Positions 8,533-17,801 of a stretch of 52,474 nt of DNA are shown here, one piece after another (position 1 is the stretch's first letter; each line of letters opens with the position of its first letter). This DNA comes from JABMRP01 sp964444795 (GTDB lineage Bacteria > Planctomycetota > Planctomycetia > Pirellulales > Thermoguttaceae). The notes beneath the pieces were generated by a model. That model was not told the origin of the DNA. It saw nothing but the letters and a program-made list of their open reading frames with translations, and did not search any database. The DNA is taken from the NCBI GenBank assembly GCA_964444795.1, contig CAYUIQ010000024.1, positions 1 to 52,474 of the forward strand, read 5' to 3'. A program made the position numbers and the translations under genes.

Positions 8533-8901
8533 TCAGAGAACGAGGCCTCCCTCCCGCGCGGCATCGGCCAGCGCCGCGATCCGGCCATGATACTTGTACT
8601 CCCGGCGGTCCAAGGCGACTTCCTTGATTCCGGCGGCCAAAGCCCGCTCGGCCAGCATTTTGCCGACCGTCTTGGCGGCGTCCACGTTGCCTCCGTTGGG
8701 ACACTGATCGGACACCTGCTTGTCTCGGGTGCTGGCTGCCACCAGAGTCCGCGCGCCGTCGTCGTCGATGATTTGGGCGTAGGTATGTTTGTGGCTGCGG
8801 AAGACGCTCAATCGGGGGCGGATCGAGTCGCGCCGGACCCGATTGCGCACTCGAAATCGCCGTCGTTGTCGCTGTTTGCCGATTTGCTTTTCGCGTTTCA
8901 C
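8533..8901 (-). CDS. rplR: 50S ribosomal protein L18
   Basis: L18 binds 5S rRNA in the central protuberance. The conserved segments RLSVFRSHKHTYAQIIDD, TLVAASTRDK and the C-terminal ALAAGIKEVALDRREYKYHGRIAALADAARE-type helix (seen in shorter blocks) identify it. Length is 122 aa. The start is GTG (MKREKQIGK). It lies between rplF and rpsE in the standard order. Confidence 0.97.
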   Translation of the reverse strand: MKREKQIGKQRQRRRFRVRNRVRRDSIRPRLSVFRSHKHTYAQIIDDDGARTLVAASTRDKQVSDQCPNGGNVDAAKTVGKMLAERALAAGIKEVALDRREYKYHGRIAALADAAREGGLVL

Positions 8902-8985
8902 GGCTCGGTCTCGTATACTCGTTGACTGGATAGCGTATTCGGGTTTTTTCCCGCTTGTCGGGATGGACGGTGTTCTTTGGCGGCG

Positions 8986-9531
8986 TTACTTGACGGCCGC
9001 CTTGCCGACCTTGCGGCGGACCATTTCTCCGTCGTAACGGATTCCCTTGCCCTTGTACGGCTCGGGTTTGCGTAGCGCTCGCACCTCGGCGGCGAACTGG
9101 CCCACGAGCTGCTTGTCGATTCCCTTGATCAGGATATGCTGCTGATCGGGGCAGGTGACGTCGAGCCCGGCGGGGATCGGTTTCTGTAACTCGTTGGCGA
9201 ATCCGACGCGCAACTGGAGCACGTTGCCGTTGACGGCGGCGATGTATCCGACGCCGACGATCTGCAGGCGTTTCTCGTAGCCTTGCGTCACGCCGACGAC
9301 CATGTTCTGGAGCAACGCGCGGGTCAACCCGTGCAATGCCCGCGACTGCCGCAGGTCATCTTGTCGATCCACGACCACGGTCTTGGTGTCCTGGTCCAGG
9401 GCTACCGAGACTCCGGGCGCGTGCTCCCACTGGAGTTTACCCAGAGGGCCTTCGATGGCGACCGTCCGTCCGGAAACGTCGACTTTGACGTTATCGGGGA
9501 CGACGACCGGTTGTTTTCCGATACGGGACAT
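8986..9531 (-). CDS. rplF: 50S ribosomal protein L6
   Basis: L6 lies near the sarcin-ricin loop and helps bind translational GTPases. Family motifs are MSRIGKQPVVVP at the start, GPLGKL, and the C-terminal repeat with PEPYKGKGIRYDGEMVRRK. Length is 181 aa, as expected. It lies between rpsH and rplR. Confidence 0.98.
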   Translation of the reverse strand: MSRIGKQPVVVPDNVKVDVSGRTVAIEGPLGKLQWEHAPGVSVALDQDTKTVVVDRQDDLRQSRALHGLTRALLQNMVVGVTQGYEKRLQIVGVGYIAAVNGNVLQLRVGFANELQKPIPAGLDVTCPDQQHILIKGIDKQLVGQFAAEVRALRKPEPYKGKGIRYDGEMVRRKVGKAAVK

Positions 9532-9568
9532 AGCTGCTTTTCCACGCAGTGGTTTCTACGGTTGGCTG

Positions 9569-9964
9569 CTACCAGAGTTCACAGAGGACTTCGCCGCCGA
9601 GTTTTCTTTGCCGTGCTTCCCGGTCACTGATCACACCACGACTGGTGCTAATGACACAGATACCGAGTCCACCCAGGATGGGGCGCAGGTCGGTCGCGCG
9701 GCTGTAGACGCGGCGTCCCGGTTTGCTCACCCGGCGCAGATGCCGGATAACCCGTTCTCCGTTGGGGCCGTATTTCAGGTGCAAGCGGATCTGATTGGCC
9801 GGGAGCGACGGGAGTTCTTCCCAGTCCCAGATATAGCCCTCGCGTTTGAGGACTTCCGCCAATCCGCGTTTGACCTTCGACACGGGCAATTCCACGTGGG
9901 GCCGCTCGACGCGCACCGCGTTGCGGATACGGGTCAACATGTCGGCGATGGGGTCGGTCATCAT
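9569..9964 (-). CDS. rpsH: 30S ribosomal protein S8
   Basis: S8 binds the central domain of 16S rRNA and represses the spc operon in E. coli. The N-terminus MMTDPIADMLTRIRNA and the C-terminal LGGLGICVISTSRGVISD segment are diagnostic. Length is 131 aa. The start is one of two adjacent ATGs (9964 or 9961); AAAGGGA just upstream serves either. The longer open frame to 10021 runs into rpsN and is rejected. Confidence 0.96.
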   Translation of the reverse strand: MMTDPIADMLTRIRNAVRVERPHVELPVSKVKRGLAEVLKREGYIWDWEELPSLPANQIRLHLKYGPNGERVIRHLRRVSKPGRRVYSRATDLRPILGGLGICVISTSRGVISDREARQRKLGGEVLCELW

Positions 9965-9980
9965 GATGTTTGGATTCCCT

Positions 9981-10166
9981 TTACCAGCTCGCCTTTTTAA
10001 CGCCTGGGATGAGGCCTTCATCTGCCAGATTGCGGAAACAAATCCGACAGATTCCGAACTTGCGGTACACTCCTCGCGGCCGACCGCAGATCCGGCATCG
10101 CCGGTTCAGGCGGCTGGAGTACTTCGGTGTTCGCAACGCTTTGGCGATTTTCGACTTACTCGCCAT
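9981..10166 (-). CDS. rpsN: 30S ribosomal protein S14, short zinc-binding type
   Basis: This is the 61-residue S14 form with an intact zinc ribbon (C24-X2-C27 and C40-X2-C43), as in RCRICGRPRGVYRKFGICRICFRN. It assembles in the 30S head. The family C-terminus LIPGVKKASW is present. It lies between rplE and rpsH. The longer Cys-free 101-residue type is absent here. Confidence 0.98.
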   Translation of the reverse strand: MASKSKIAKALRTPKYSSRLNRRCRICGRPRGVYRKFGICRICFRNLADEGLIPGVKKASW

Positions 10167-10198
10167 GCACTCGGTTCCTTTACGTTGGAGCCTGTGTT

Positions 10199-10762
10199 CT
10201 AGTTGGAGCCTTGATCGGCCGGCCGCTGAAACGGCATCCCGAGCCCGCGCAACAACTCGCGGGACTCGTCGTCGCTGTCAGTGGACACGACCATCGTAAT
10301 ATTCATTCCCTGGGTACGGGTAAACCGGTCAGGGTTGAGTTCGGGGAAGACCAGTTGTTCGGACAACCCGAGGCTGTAGTTCCCGTGTCCGTCAAATCCA
10401 TTCGGATTCAAACCGCGGAAGTCGCGAACCCGGGGTAAGGCCAGCGAGATCAGCCGGTCGAGAAACTCGTACATTCGCGTTCCTCGCAACGTGACCTTGC
10501 ATCCGATCGCCATTCCTTCTCGCAGCCGGAACCCGGCGATCGATTTTCGGGCCAGCGTAACGATTGGTTTTTGGCCGGTGATTTCGGTCATCGCCCGGAC
10601 CGCCTCTTCCATGTATTTCTTTTCGGCGATCGCGCTGCCAACGCCCATGTTGACGACGATCTTCCGCAACCGGGGAAGCGACAGCCGATTGGTTCGGCCG
10701 CAGTGCTGCTCCAGCGCCGGGAGCGTCTCGTTTTCGTATTGTTCGAGTAATCGGGGGATCAT
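10199..10762 (-). CDS. rplE: 50S ribosomal protein L5
   Basis: L5 binds 5S rRNA and contacts the 30S head and P-site tRNA. The conserved blocks LRKIVVNMGVGSA, ITGQKPIVTLARKSIAGFR, EGMAIGCKVTLRG, RVRDFRGLN and FDGHGNYSLGLSEQLVFPEL are all present. The ATG at 10762 (MIPRLLEQYENE) is preferred; the open frame extends upstream only from a TTG. Length is 187 aa. Order rplX-rplE-rpsN is standard. Confidence 0.97.
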   Translation of the reverse strand: MIPRLLEQYENETLPALEQHCGRTNRLSLPRLRKIVVNMGVGSAIAEKKYMEEAVRAMTEITGQKPIVTLARKSIAGFRLREGMAIGCKVTLRGTRMYEFLDRLISLALPRVRDFRGLNPNGFDGHGNYSLGLSEQLVFPELNPDRFTRTQGMNITMVVSTDSDDESRELLRGLGMPFQRPADQGSN

Positions 10763-10794
10763 GGCGTTTTGGGGGGGCAAGCGGTCACTTTAGT

Positions 10795-11130
10795 CTAGCG
10801 ATTCTTGGGCGGGGCAATCTGGCCGATCGCCTTGCCGCACTTCTTGCAATAGCGATGTTTACTGCCGTCGTTGTCGGTTCGCACGCCGGTCCGCGTCGCC
10901 GCGTCGCACTCCTGGCACACCAACATCACGTTGGACAGGAAGACAGGCATCTCGCGGGAGAGCCGGCCACCCTGCGGGTTGCGCTGGCTGCGCCGCACGT
11001 GCTTGTAAACCCGGTTCACGCCTTCCACGAGCACTTTGCCCGTCGAATGGTCGACCCGCAGCACTCGGCCGCGAGATCCCCGTTCGTCGCCGGTGAGAAC
11101 TTCCACCGTGTCATCAATTCGAATATGCAT
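10795..11130 (-). CDS. rplX: 50S ribosomal protein L24 with Cys-pair extension
   Basis: L24 initiates 50S assembly by binding the 5' end of 23S rRNA. A KOW motif follows the start (VEVLTGDERGSRGRVLRVD), then VNRVYKHVRRSQRNPQGG. The C-terminus carries two Cys pairs (VCQECDAAT and YCKKCGKAI) that could bind zinc, as in many bacterial L24 proteins. The ATG at 11130 overlaps the rplN stop (TGATG), so the genes are coupled. Length is 111 aa. Confidence 0.97.
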   Translation of the reverse strand: MHIRIDDTVEVLTGDERGSRGRVLRVDHSTGKVLVEGVNRVYKHVRRSQRNPQGGRLSREMPVFLSNVMLVCQECDAATRTGVRTDNDGSKHRYCKKCGKAIGQIAPPKNR

Positions 11131-11498
11131 CACACCACCTCGCCTGCGAGGCTGACGATTTTCATGAAGTTTCGCTCACGCAGTTCTCGGGCAACGGCGC
11201 CGAAAATCCGCGTGCCGCGGGGGTTCTTGTCGGTATCGATGATCACCGCCGCATTGCCGTCAAAGCGGACGTAGCTCCCATCGGCTCGCCGTGTCGGTTG
11301 CTTGCACCGTACGATCACCGCCCGGACCACCGTTCCCTTTTTCAGGTCGCTGCCCGGAATCACGCTCTTGATACTACAGACTATGATGTCACCGATTCCG
11401 GCTGTGCGCCGGTGCGTTCCTCCCAATACCTTGATGCACATCACTTCTTTGGCACCGGTATTGTCCGCCACGGCGAGTCGACTTTGCATCTGGATCAT
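11130..11498 (-). CDS. rplN: 50S ribosomal protein L14
   Basis: L14 is an interface protein contacting helix 44 of the 30S and the silencing factor RsfS. Motifs MIQMQSRLAVADNTGAKE, RADGSYVRFDGNAAVIID and GTRIFGAVARELRERNFMKI are diagnostic. The ATG at 11498 has AGGTG at normal spacing; an in-frame GTG three codons upstream is less likely. Length is 122 aa, exactly typical. Confidence 0.98.
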   Translation of the reverse strand: MIQMQSRLAVADNTGAKEVMCIKVLGGTHRRTAGIGDIIVCSIKSVIPGSDLKKGTVVRAVIVRCKQPTRRADGSYVRFDGNAAVIIDTDKNPRGTRIFGAVARELRERNFMKIVSLAGEVV

Positions 11499-11586
11499 CG
11501 CTACCACACCTGACCGTCAAGGGATCGTGTTCCCCTCCGCCGGTTCCGCAATACCCGATCGCGGTTGCCGGAGAAAAAGACACGGG

Positions 11587-11892
11587 TTAGTCGGTGGCCT
11601 CCTCGGTTTTCTGGGCTCGGGCCGCTCGCAAGGCCGCCAAATCGACCAGCCGGCTCTTTGCCGTCACGCGGATCAGTCGCCAGCGTTTGGTTTTCGACAG
11701 CGGTCGGGATTCCACAATCTCGACGGTGTCGCCGGCACGGGACTCATCCTCTTCGTCATGCACGATGCAGACCGTGCGGCGGCGAAGAAACTTGCCGTAC
11801 TTGGGATGCCGGACCAGTCGGGGAATCTCCACCCGACGTGTCTTCATCATCTTGTCACTGGTCACCACGCCGACGGCAACTCGTTTGGGCAT
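11587..11892 (-). CDS. rpsQ: 30S ribosomal protein S17
   Basis: S17 binds the 5' domain of 16S rRNA. Motifs MPKRVAVGVVTSDKMMKTRR, VRHPKYGKFLRRRT and the OB-fold strand AGDTVEIVESRPLSKTKRWRL identify it. The ATG at 11892 is preceded by AAGGAAACGGAAG. Length is 101 aa, with a short extra C-terminal tail (AALRAARAQKTEEATD) beyond the usual end. It lies between rpmC and rplN. Confidence 0.97.
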   Translation of the reverse strand: MPKRVAVGVVTSDKMMKTRRVEIPRLVRHPKYGKFLRRRTVCIVHDEEDESRAGDTVEIVESRPLSKTKRWRLIRVTAKSRLVDLAALRAARAQKTEEATD

Positions 11893-11980
11893 CTTCCGTT
11901 TCCTTCGCAACCTGTTTTCTTCGCGGTCCGGCGCGGCGAGCCGCGCTGCCGACCGTTCGTGTCGTTCCCGCGGTGGGGAG

Positions 11981-12214
11981 TTATGTCTTGGGGGTTTCCT
12001 CGGTCTTGGGCTCCGCGGCCGCCGCGCGAGCCCGCTGGCCTTGCAGCGTCTTGATCCGGGCGATCAGGCGTCGCTGCTGGCGCAGTTCGCTGGGCGCGTC
12101 GAGCCGTTCGGTTTGGGCCTGCAGCCGCAATCGGAACAGTTGCTCGCACGTCTCCCTGAGCGTCAGGGCCAAATGTTCGTCGCTCATTTCGCGAAGTTCG
12201 GCCGCGTTGGTCAT
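11981..12214 (-). CDS. rpmC: 50S ribosomal protein L29
   Basis: L29 lies at the polypeptide exit and contributes to the docking site for trigger factor and SRP. The two-helix core is visible (AAELREMSDEHLALTLRE and QLFRLRLQAQTERLDAPSEL), followed by RRLIARIKTL. Length is 77 aa, with an Ala/Glu/Lys tail. It lies between rplP and rpsQ as usual. Confidence 0.96.
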   Translation of the reverse strand: MTNAAELREMSDEHLALTLRETCEQLFRLRLQAQTERLDAPSELRQQRRLIARIKTLQGQRARAAAAEPKTEETPKT

Positions 12215-12317
12215 CGTACCGGTCTCAACTCGTTGGTCTGGCTAGCTGTGTTTTGCTCTGTCGGCAATAAGGGTCGTTTCGGCGGAAATCTCCGGCCCCA
12301 CTCTCGTCGAGTCCTCT

Positions 12318-13389
<1,072 letters not shown>

Positions 13390-13521
13390 CTTCCGGCTCT
13401 CTTGCGATCCTGGGGACGCGTCCCCGCGTGTTCTGATGCGCTGTTTTCCGCCTGCTGCCGTTTATTCCCGCGTGTTTCCCGCCGTCGTGCCTGATTCCGC
13501 GTGTCTGGCGTCCAACTCCGT

Positions 13522-13848
13522 CTATTCGACGGCAACTCGAATATGCGACATTCGTTTGCGAATCACAAAGGCCATCCCCCGTGCTCGAGGACGGATTCGC
13601 TTGAACATCGGTCCCCCGTCGATCCGCACGTCGACCACCCGCAGATGCTGAACGTTGGTTGCCCGCCGATCCTCGGCGTTGGCCATGGCGCTTTTGAGCA
13701 CCTTTTCCAACATGCGTGCTCCGCGCTGCGGCTGAAACCGCAGGATCTCCAGCGCCTCGTCGGCGCGGCGACCGCGGATAAGATCGGCCAGCAAGCGCAC
13801 TTTGCGGGGGCTGATTCGAGCGTATTTATGCAGGGCGTGGTATGCCAT
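13522..13848 (-). CDS. rplV: 50S ribosomal protein L22
   Basis: L22 extends a beta hairpin into the nascent peptide tunnel. Motifs KYARISPRKVRLLADLIRG, EKVLKSAMANAEDR and the tunnel-hairpin segment RIRPRARGMAFVIRKRMSH are present. Length is 108 aa. It lies between rpsS and rpsC, standard for the S10 operon. The 132-nt gap to rpsC is unusually wide for this cluster. Confidence 0.97.
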   Translation of the reverse strand: MAYHALHKYARISPRKVRLLADLIRGRRADEALEILRFQPQRGARMLEKVLKSAMANAEDRRATNVQHLRVVDVRIDGGPMFKRIRPRARGMAFVIRKRMSHIRVAVE

Positions 13849-13908
13849 GTCGTTTCCTCAAACGCAACTGCCGGCGGATGTTCTCCGCGGGGCTTCTCTC
13901 TAGGGGGC

Positions 13909-14178
13909 TTATCGCTTGCCCTTACCGCCGTGGCCCCGGAAGGTTCGCGTGGGGGCGAATTCTCCCAACTTGTGCCCGACCATTTCCTCGGTCACGAATA
14001 CTTTCAGGTGTCTTTTTCCATTGTGGACCATAAACGTATGGCCGACGAATTCCGGCACGATCGTGCATGCCCGAGCCCACGTCTTGATCGGATCTTTGGC
14101 CCCGACGAAGTCTTGCTTTTCCACTTTGTGGTAGAGCTTGGCGTCGACGTAGGGGCCTTTCTTGAGTGATCTTCCCAT
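13909..14178 (-). CDS. rpsS: 30S ribosomal protein S19
   Basis: S19 forms a complex with S13 in the 30S head. It begins MGRSLKKGPYVDAKL and contains IKTWARACTIVPEFVGHTF, VHNGKRHLKVFVTEEMVGHK and LGEFAPTRTFRGH, all family hallmarks. Length is 89 aa. The gene starts three bases after the rplB stop on the minus strand. Confidence 0.98.
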   Translation of the reverse strand: MGRSLKKGPYVDAKLYHKVEKQDFVGAKDPIKTWARACTIVPEFVGHTFMVHNGKRHLKVFVTEEMVGHKLGEFAPTRTFRGHGGKGKR

Positions 14179-14181
14179 GGC

Positions 14182-15042
14182 TTATTTGCTCAACTTCAAT
14201 TGGCCGTATCGTTTGGTCCGCCGCCGCCGAATGATCGCGCGGTTGGAGGCCTTGTGTTTCTTTCGCGTGGGACCGCCCTTGGCCGGCTTGCCCGAGGGGC
14301 TAACCGGATGACGACCGCCCTTGGTGCGACCTTCGCCGCCACCGTGGGGATGATCGATGGGATTCATCGCCGTTCCACGGACGTGGGGACGACGTCCCAT
14401 CCAACGTTTTCGACCGGCCTTGCCCAACACGATGTTCATGTGGTCGGCGTTTCCGATCGAGCCGATCGTTGCCCGGCAGGAGGACGGCACGCGCCGAATC
14501 TCACCGCTGGGAAGCGTAATCTGTGCCCAGTTGGCATCGCGGGCAACGAGCGTCGACTTGGTACCCGCCGAACGGCAGAGCCTGCCGCCGCGCCCGGGCT
14601 GCAACTCGACGCTGTGTATGTCGGTTCCCAAGGGAATCTTTGCCAGCACAAGGCAATTACCCACCGTCGGCGGCGCGTCGGGGCCGCTCTGCACTCGATC
14701 TCCGGCTTTCAAACCGTCGGGAGCCAGGATGTAACGCTTCTCGCCGTCGACGTAGTGGAGCAGAGCGATTCGGGCGCTGCGGTTGGGGTCGTACTGGACC
14801 GAGTTGACCACGGCCGGGACACCGTCCTTGTTGCGGCGGAAGTCGATCTGACGGTACTGTTGCTTGTGGCCGCCGCCGCGATGCCGGCAGGTAATCTTGC
14901 CCTGGTTGTTGCGCCCGCCCTTGCGAAGCTTTTTGCGCAAGAGCTTCTTCACCGGTTTGGCGCCGGGAGTCAGGTCGGCAAAGTCGCTGACCGTTGCCCC
15001 ACGACGTCCTGGCGAAGTTGGTTTGTAGCGGCGAATTCCCAT
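14182..15042 (-). CDS. rplB: 50S ribosomal protein L2
   Basis: L2 is required for subunit association and peptidyl-transferase activity. The N-terminal domain has KPTSPGRRG and RGGGHKQQYRQIDFRRNKDG; the C-terminal signature AMNPIDHPHGGGEGRTKGG contains the conserved His equivalent to E. coli His229. Length is 286 aa, slightly above the usual 275. It lies between rplW and rpsS. Confidence 0.98.
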   Translation of the reverse strand: MGIRRYKPTSPGRRGATVSDFADLTPGAKPVKKLLRKKLRKGGRNNQGKITCRHRGGGHKQQYRQIDFRRNKDGVPAVVNSVQYDPNRSARIALLHYVDGEKRYILAPDGLKAGDRVQSGPDAPPTVGNCLVLAKIPLGTDIHSVELQPGRGGRLCRSAGTKSTLVARDANWAQITLPSGEIRRVPSSCRATIGSIGNADHMNIVLGKAGRKRWMGRRPHVRGTAMNPIDHPHGGGEGRTKGGRHPVSPSGKPAKGGPTRKKHKASNRAIIRRRRTKRYGQLKLSK

Positions 15043-15090
15043 GGTTGATTCTCTGCAAGCGGTATTTCGTTCTAGTCGGCGAAAGGTCCG

Positions 15091-15423
15091 TTAGAAGAAA
15101 TCGATCCGATCTTCCGGGTCCAGGGTCACGATGGCCTTTTTCCACGCCTTGGTTCGCCCCCAGCGAAACTTGGTCCGGCGGGGTTTGCCTTTACGGTTTT
15201 GCGTGTTAACGCGAACGACCTTCACGTCAAACAATGCTTCGACCGCTTCGCGAATGACCTGCTTGCCCGCCATTCGGTTTACCTCGAACGCATACGCGTT
15301 GCAGCGTGTCGCCCGATGCACGCCTTTCTCGGTCACCAGCGGCCGAAGAACGACCTGGTACGGAGCCAGGGTAAGCTTCGTGGCGGTGGCGTCGTGGCGT
15401 TTCTTCGTCTTCTTGGCGGTCAT
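15091..15423 (-). CDS. rplW: 50S ribosomal protein L23
   Basis: L23 is at the tunnel exit and is the main docking site for trigger factor and SRP. Recognisable blocks are VVLRPLVTEKGVHRA, AYAFEVNRMAGKQVIREAVE and RVNTQNRKGKPRRTKFRWGR. Length is 110 aa. It lies between rplD and rplB. The gap to rplD holds a 15-nt tandem duplication (15459-15488). Confidence 0.97.
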   Translation of the reverse strand: MTAKKTKKRHDATATKLTLAPYQVVLRPLVTEKGVHRATRCNAYAFEVNRMAGKQVIREAVEALFDVKVVRVNTQNRKGKPRRTKFRWGRTKAWKKAIVTLDPEDRIDFF

Positions 15424-15458
15424 GTGATTTTCCGTTTTTCGGCGGCGCGGCCTTCGTC

Positions 15459-15488
15459 GATTCCCTGCCTGGCGATTCCCTGCCTGGC
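15459..15488. repeat. 15-nt tandem duplication between rplD and rplW
   Basis: GATTCCCTGCCTGGC occurs twice without a gap (15459-15473 and 15474-15488). The second copy ends two bases before the rplD stop codon. It is one of several short tandem duplications of period 15-19 nt in linkers and gaps of this cluster. Confidence 0.9.
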
Positions 15489-15489
15489 G

Positions 15490-16134
15490 TTACTCGGCCG
15501 GTTGCGCCGGCGTGACTTTCTGGCGGAATACATCCAAAGCGGCCGTGGTCATCAGGACTCGCCTGGGATGAAGCACGTTCAGGGCGTTGATCTCCGCCAC
15601 CGGAAGGACCGACACGCCGGCCATGTTCCGGATACTCTTGTACACGTTGACGTCGTATCCTTCGACGGCCACCAGCAGGTTGACGCCGTCGATTTTCAAC
15701 GCCTTGACGATCGAAGCGAATTCTTTGGTCTTGGGAGCCTCCATCGCCAGTTTGTCGATCAGGACAACCTGTCCGTCGGCGATCTTCGAAGCCAGCGCCA
15801 TCCGCGTGGCCAGGCGAACCGCCTTCTTGGGCAAGCGGTAGTGCCAGTCTCGCGGCTTCTTCGCATGGATATGCCCGCCGCCGCGACGCAATCCGCTGCG
15901 ACGCGAACCGGCCCGGGCACGTCCCGTTCCCTTTTGCCGATACATCTTCTGGGTCGATCCGGCGACCTCCGATCGTCCCTTGGTCTTGGCGGCACCATGG
16001 CGTTGGTTCGCCTGGTACATGATCACCACGTCGTGCAACAGTTGCTTGTTGATCCGCGGGGCAATCTCGGCCGGATCGATTTCGTACTTGTCGACCTCGG
16101 CACCGGTGCGATCGAAAACAGGTAGGCTTACCAT
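15490..16134 (-). CDS. rplD: 50S ribosomal protein L4
   Basis: L4 reaches into the exit tunnel and represses the S10 operon in E. coli. The tunnel-loop motif QKGTGRARAGSRRSGLRRGG is clear, with KKPRDWHYRLPKKAVRLA after it and the C-terminal Rossmann-like domain containing NALNVLHPRRVLMT. Length is 214 aa. It lies between rplC and rplW. Confidence 0.97.
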   Translation of the reverse strand: MVSLPVFDRTGAEVDKYEIDPAEIAPRINKQLLHDVVIMYQANQRHGAAKTKGRSEVAGSTQKMYRQKGTGRARAGSRRSGLRRGGGHIHAKKPRDWHYRLPKKAVRLATRMALASKIADGQVVLIDKLAMEAPKTKEFASIVKALKIDGVNLLVAVEGYDVNVYKSIRNMAGVSVLPVAEINALNVLHPRRVLMTTAALDVFRQKVTPAQPAE

Positions 16135-16219
16135 CGTTTCACGTCTTATGTATGCGTCGGTCGGGCTCGGCGTCTGGGGCAGGTCCGCAGCGCCGGGATT
16201 GTTGTGTCTGGTTTATCGC

Positions 16220-16921
16220 TTACTGCTTGGGTACCGGCAGCCGGTTGGTTTCACGCACGAGCAAGAAACCACCGTTGGGCCCGGGGACCCCACCGCGGAT
16301 CAGCAGCAAATTGTTCTCGGTGTCCACCCGCACCACGCGCATATTGCGCACCGTGCAACGAGCGTTACCGTACTGGCCGGCCATTTTCTTGCCCTTGAAG
16401 AGGCGGCTGGGCGAGGCGCTACAGCCGGTGCCACCAACGTGCCGGTGACACTTCTTCACGCCGTGAGATGCCCGCTGGCCGTGGAAGTTGTGGCGCTTCA
16501 TCGCCCCCGCCGTGCCGCGACCCTTGCTGGTTGCGATCACGTCGACCGCGACGGTCTCGGCAAACGTGTCGACGAGAACCTCCTGGCCAACCTCGCACCC
16601 CTCGATCGATCCGCGGATCTCGCGAATGAAGCGCTGTGGCTCACAATCGGCTTTGGGCGCCGGCTCAACACCCGCAGCGATGCGCTGGCGGCTTCGCTTA
16701 CTGTCGAGCTTGGCGACATGGCCACGGGTACTACGCGAGGCAAGGCGACGCGGTTTGTCGAGATACCCCAACTGGACTGCTTCGTAACCGTCCCGTTCCT
16801 TGGTCCGTACCTGCAATACGTGGCAGGGCCCCATCTGCAGGACCGTGACCGGAATGACTCGGCCGGTTTCGTCGTATATCTGTGTCATCCCGACCTTACG
16901 GCCGAGTAGTCCAATGGTCAT
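16220..16921 (-). CDS. rplC: 50S ribosomal protein L3 lacking the methylated Gln
   Basis: L3 lies close to the peptidyl-transferase centre and starts 50S assembly. GLLGRKVGMTQIYDETG at the start, TSKGRGTAGAMKRHNFHG, ASHGVKKCHRHVGGTGCSAS and LFKGKKMAGQYGN identify it. In E. coli the loop IGQNQTPG carries the PrmB-methylated Gln. Here the aligned loop reads TGCSASPS (about residues 165-172), so both glutamines are replaced. Length is 233 aa, about 20 more than E. coli L3. Confidence 0.97.
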   Translation of the reverse strand: MTIGLLGRKVGMTQIYDETGRVIPVTVLQMGPCHVLQVRTKERDGYEAVQLGYLDKPRRLASRSTRGHVAKLDSKRSRQRIAAGVEPAPKADCEPQRFIREIRGSIEGCEVGQEVLVDTFAETVAVDVIATSKGRGTAGAMKRHNFHGQRASHGVKKCHRHVGGTGCSASPSRLFKGKKMAGQYGNARCTVRNMRVVRVDTENNLLLIRGGVPGPNGGFLLVRETNRLPVPKQ

Positions 16922-17079
16922 CGCTCTTACCTTCGCGCGTCGCCTCGTGGGAAGACTGGGCTAGGAGTCACCCGGCTTTACCCACGCTGCTTCCGTCTCA
17001 TAGATTTACCCGGTTGGTCGGTTTCACGCCTGTGGCAATTGGCAGCCCTGAGCAATCTGGATACCACTCCCGGGGGGTG

Positions 17080-17409
17080 CTACTGGCGACTGGTCGCCTT
17101 GATCTTAATGTCCACACCCGCCGGCAGACTCAGCTTGTTAAGGGCTTCGATTGTCTTGGCCGTCGACTGAACAATGTCGATGAGACGCTTGTGCGTCCGG
17201 ATCTCGAACTGTTGTCGGGCCTTCTTGTCCACGTGAGGGCTGGAGAGAACCGTGTACCGCTCGATCCGCGTGGGCAACGGAATGGGCCCATGGACGACCG
17301 AACCCGTTCGCTTGGCCGTGTCGACAATGTCCGTAGCGCTCTGGTCAAGGATCGCGTGATCATACGCTTCCATCCGGATTCGAATAATCTCTTGCGATTG
17401 ACGAGCCAC
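17080..17409 (-). CDS. rpsJ: 30S ribosomal protein S10 (NusE)
   Basis: S10 is both a 30S head protein and a transcription antitermination factor that binds NusG and NusB. The sequence IIRIRMEAYDHAILDQSATD, PIPLPTRIERYTVLSSPHVDKK and QFEIRTHKRLIDI is characteristic. The start is a GTG at 17409 with GGAGAGATTC upstream, giving 109 residues; the open frame further upstream shows no homology. It is the first gene of the S10 operon and has its own promoter at 17477-17505. Confidence 0.97.
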   Translation of the reverse strand: MARQSQEIIRIRMEAYDHAILDQSATDIVDTAKRTGSVVHGPIPLPTRIERYTVLSSPHVDKKARQQFEIRTHKRLIDIVQSTAKTIEALNKLSLPAGVDIKIKATSRQ

Positions 17410-17476
17410 GAATCTCTCCGCCACACGGTTTACACGGACCACAAACACGGCCCCCAGCCATGGGGACAAACCTCAG

Positions 17477-17505
17477 ATCGTACCGCTTCAGCCAATCGGT
17501 GTCAA
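17477..17505 (-). promoter_or_regulatory. Promoter of the S10 operon
   Basis: On the minus strand a perfect TTGACA (17500-17505) is 17 nt from TACGAT (17477-17482). The predicted start near 17470 leaves a leader of about 60 nt before the rpsJ GTG. With the fusA hairpin behind it, this separates the str and S10 operons. Confidence 0.8.
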
Positions 17506-17711
17506 CGGGCCCCTGACGAATTTGGCCGAATTCCTCGTCTTGTGGCTTGCCGGCGAGCCTGAATGGGTGTTTCTCGGTTTGATGGTCCGTCGCACTGCAA
17601 TAAATCGGCCCTCGGTGGGCATATTCCACTTCCCTCTTTCCCCCGTTTGCCTGATCGGCATCTTCCCGGACTATTCACGGCCTGAGGAATTTGGCGACCG
17701 CACGTATCATA

Positions 17712-17771
17712 GTGACCCGAAGCGTAAGCGAGGGAACTCCTTCGCTATCCCTCGCTTACGCTTCGGGTTAC
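17712..17771. repeat. 24-nt-arm inverted repeat after fusA (terminator-like, possible dispersed element)
   Basis: Arms at 17712-17735 and 17748-17771 are complementary with one mismatch; the core is CCGAAGCGTAAGCGAGGGA. The loop is 12 nt. It begins 31 nt after the fusA stop on the minus strand, so it can end str-operon transcripts, but no T-run follows. I recall sequences like this as common repeats in planctomycete genomes; that is memory and not shown here. Confidence 0.8.
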
Positions 17772-17801
17772 CGTGGGTCCGTGACCAATCCGCGCTAGAC
17801 A

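Larger units (their letters stand above)
17410..17801. other. 392-nt intergenic region between fusA and rpsJ
   Basis: No gene was found. It contains the rpsJ promoter (17477-17505) and a hairpin with 24-nt arms next to the fusA end (17712-17771). The remaining sequence, about 17510-17710, shows no feature I can support. Confidence 0.7.
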
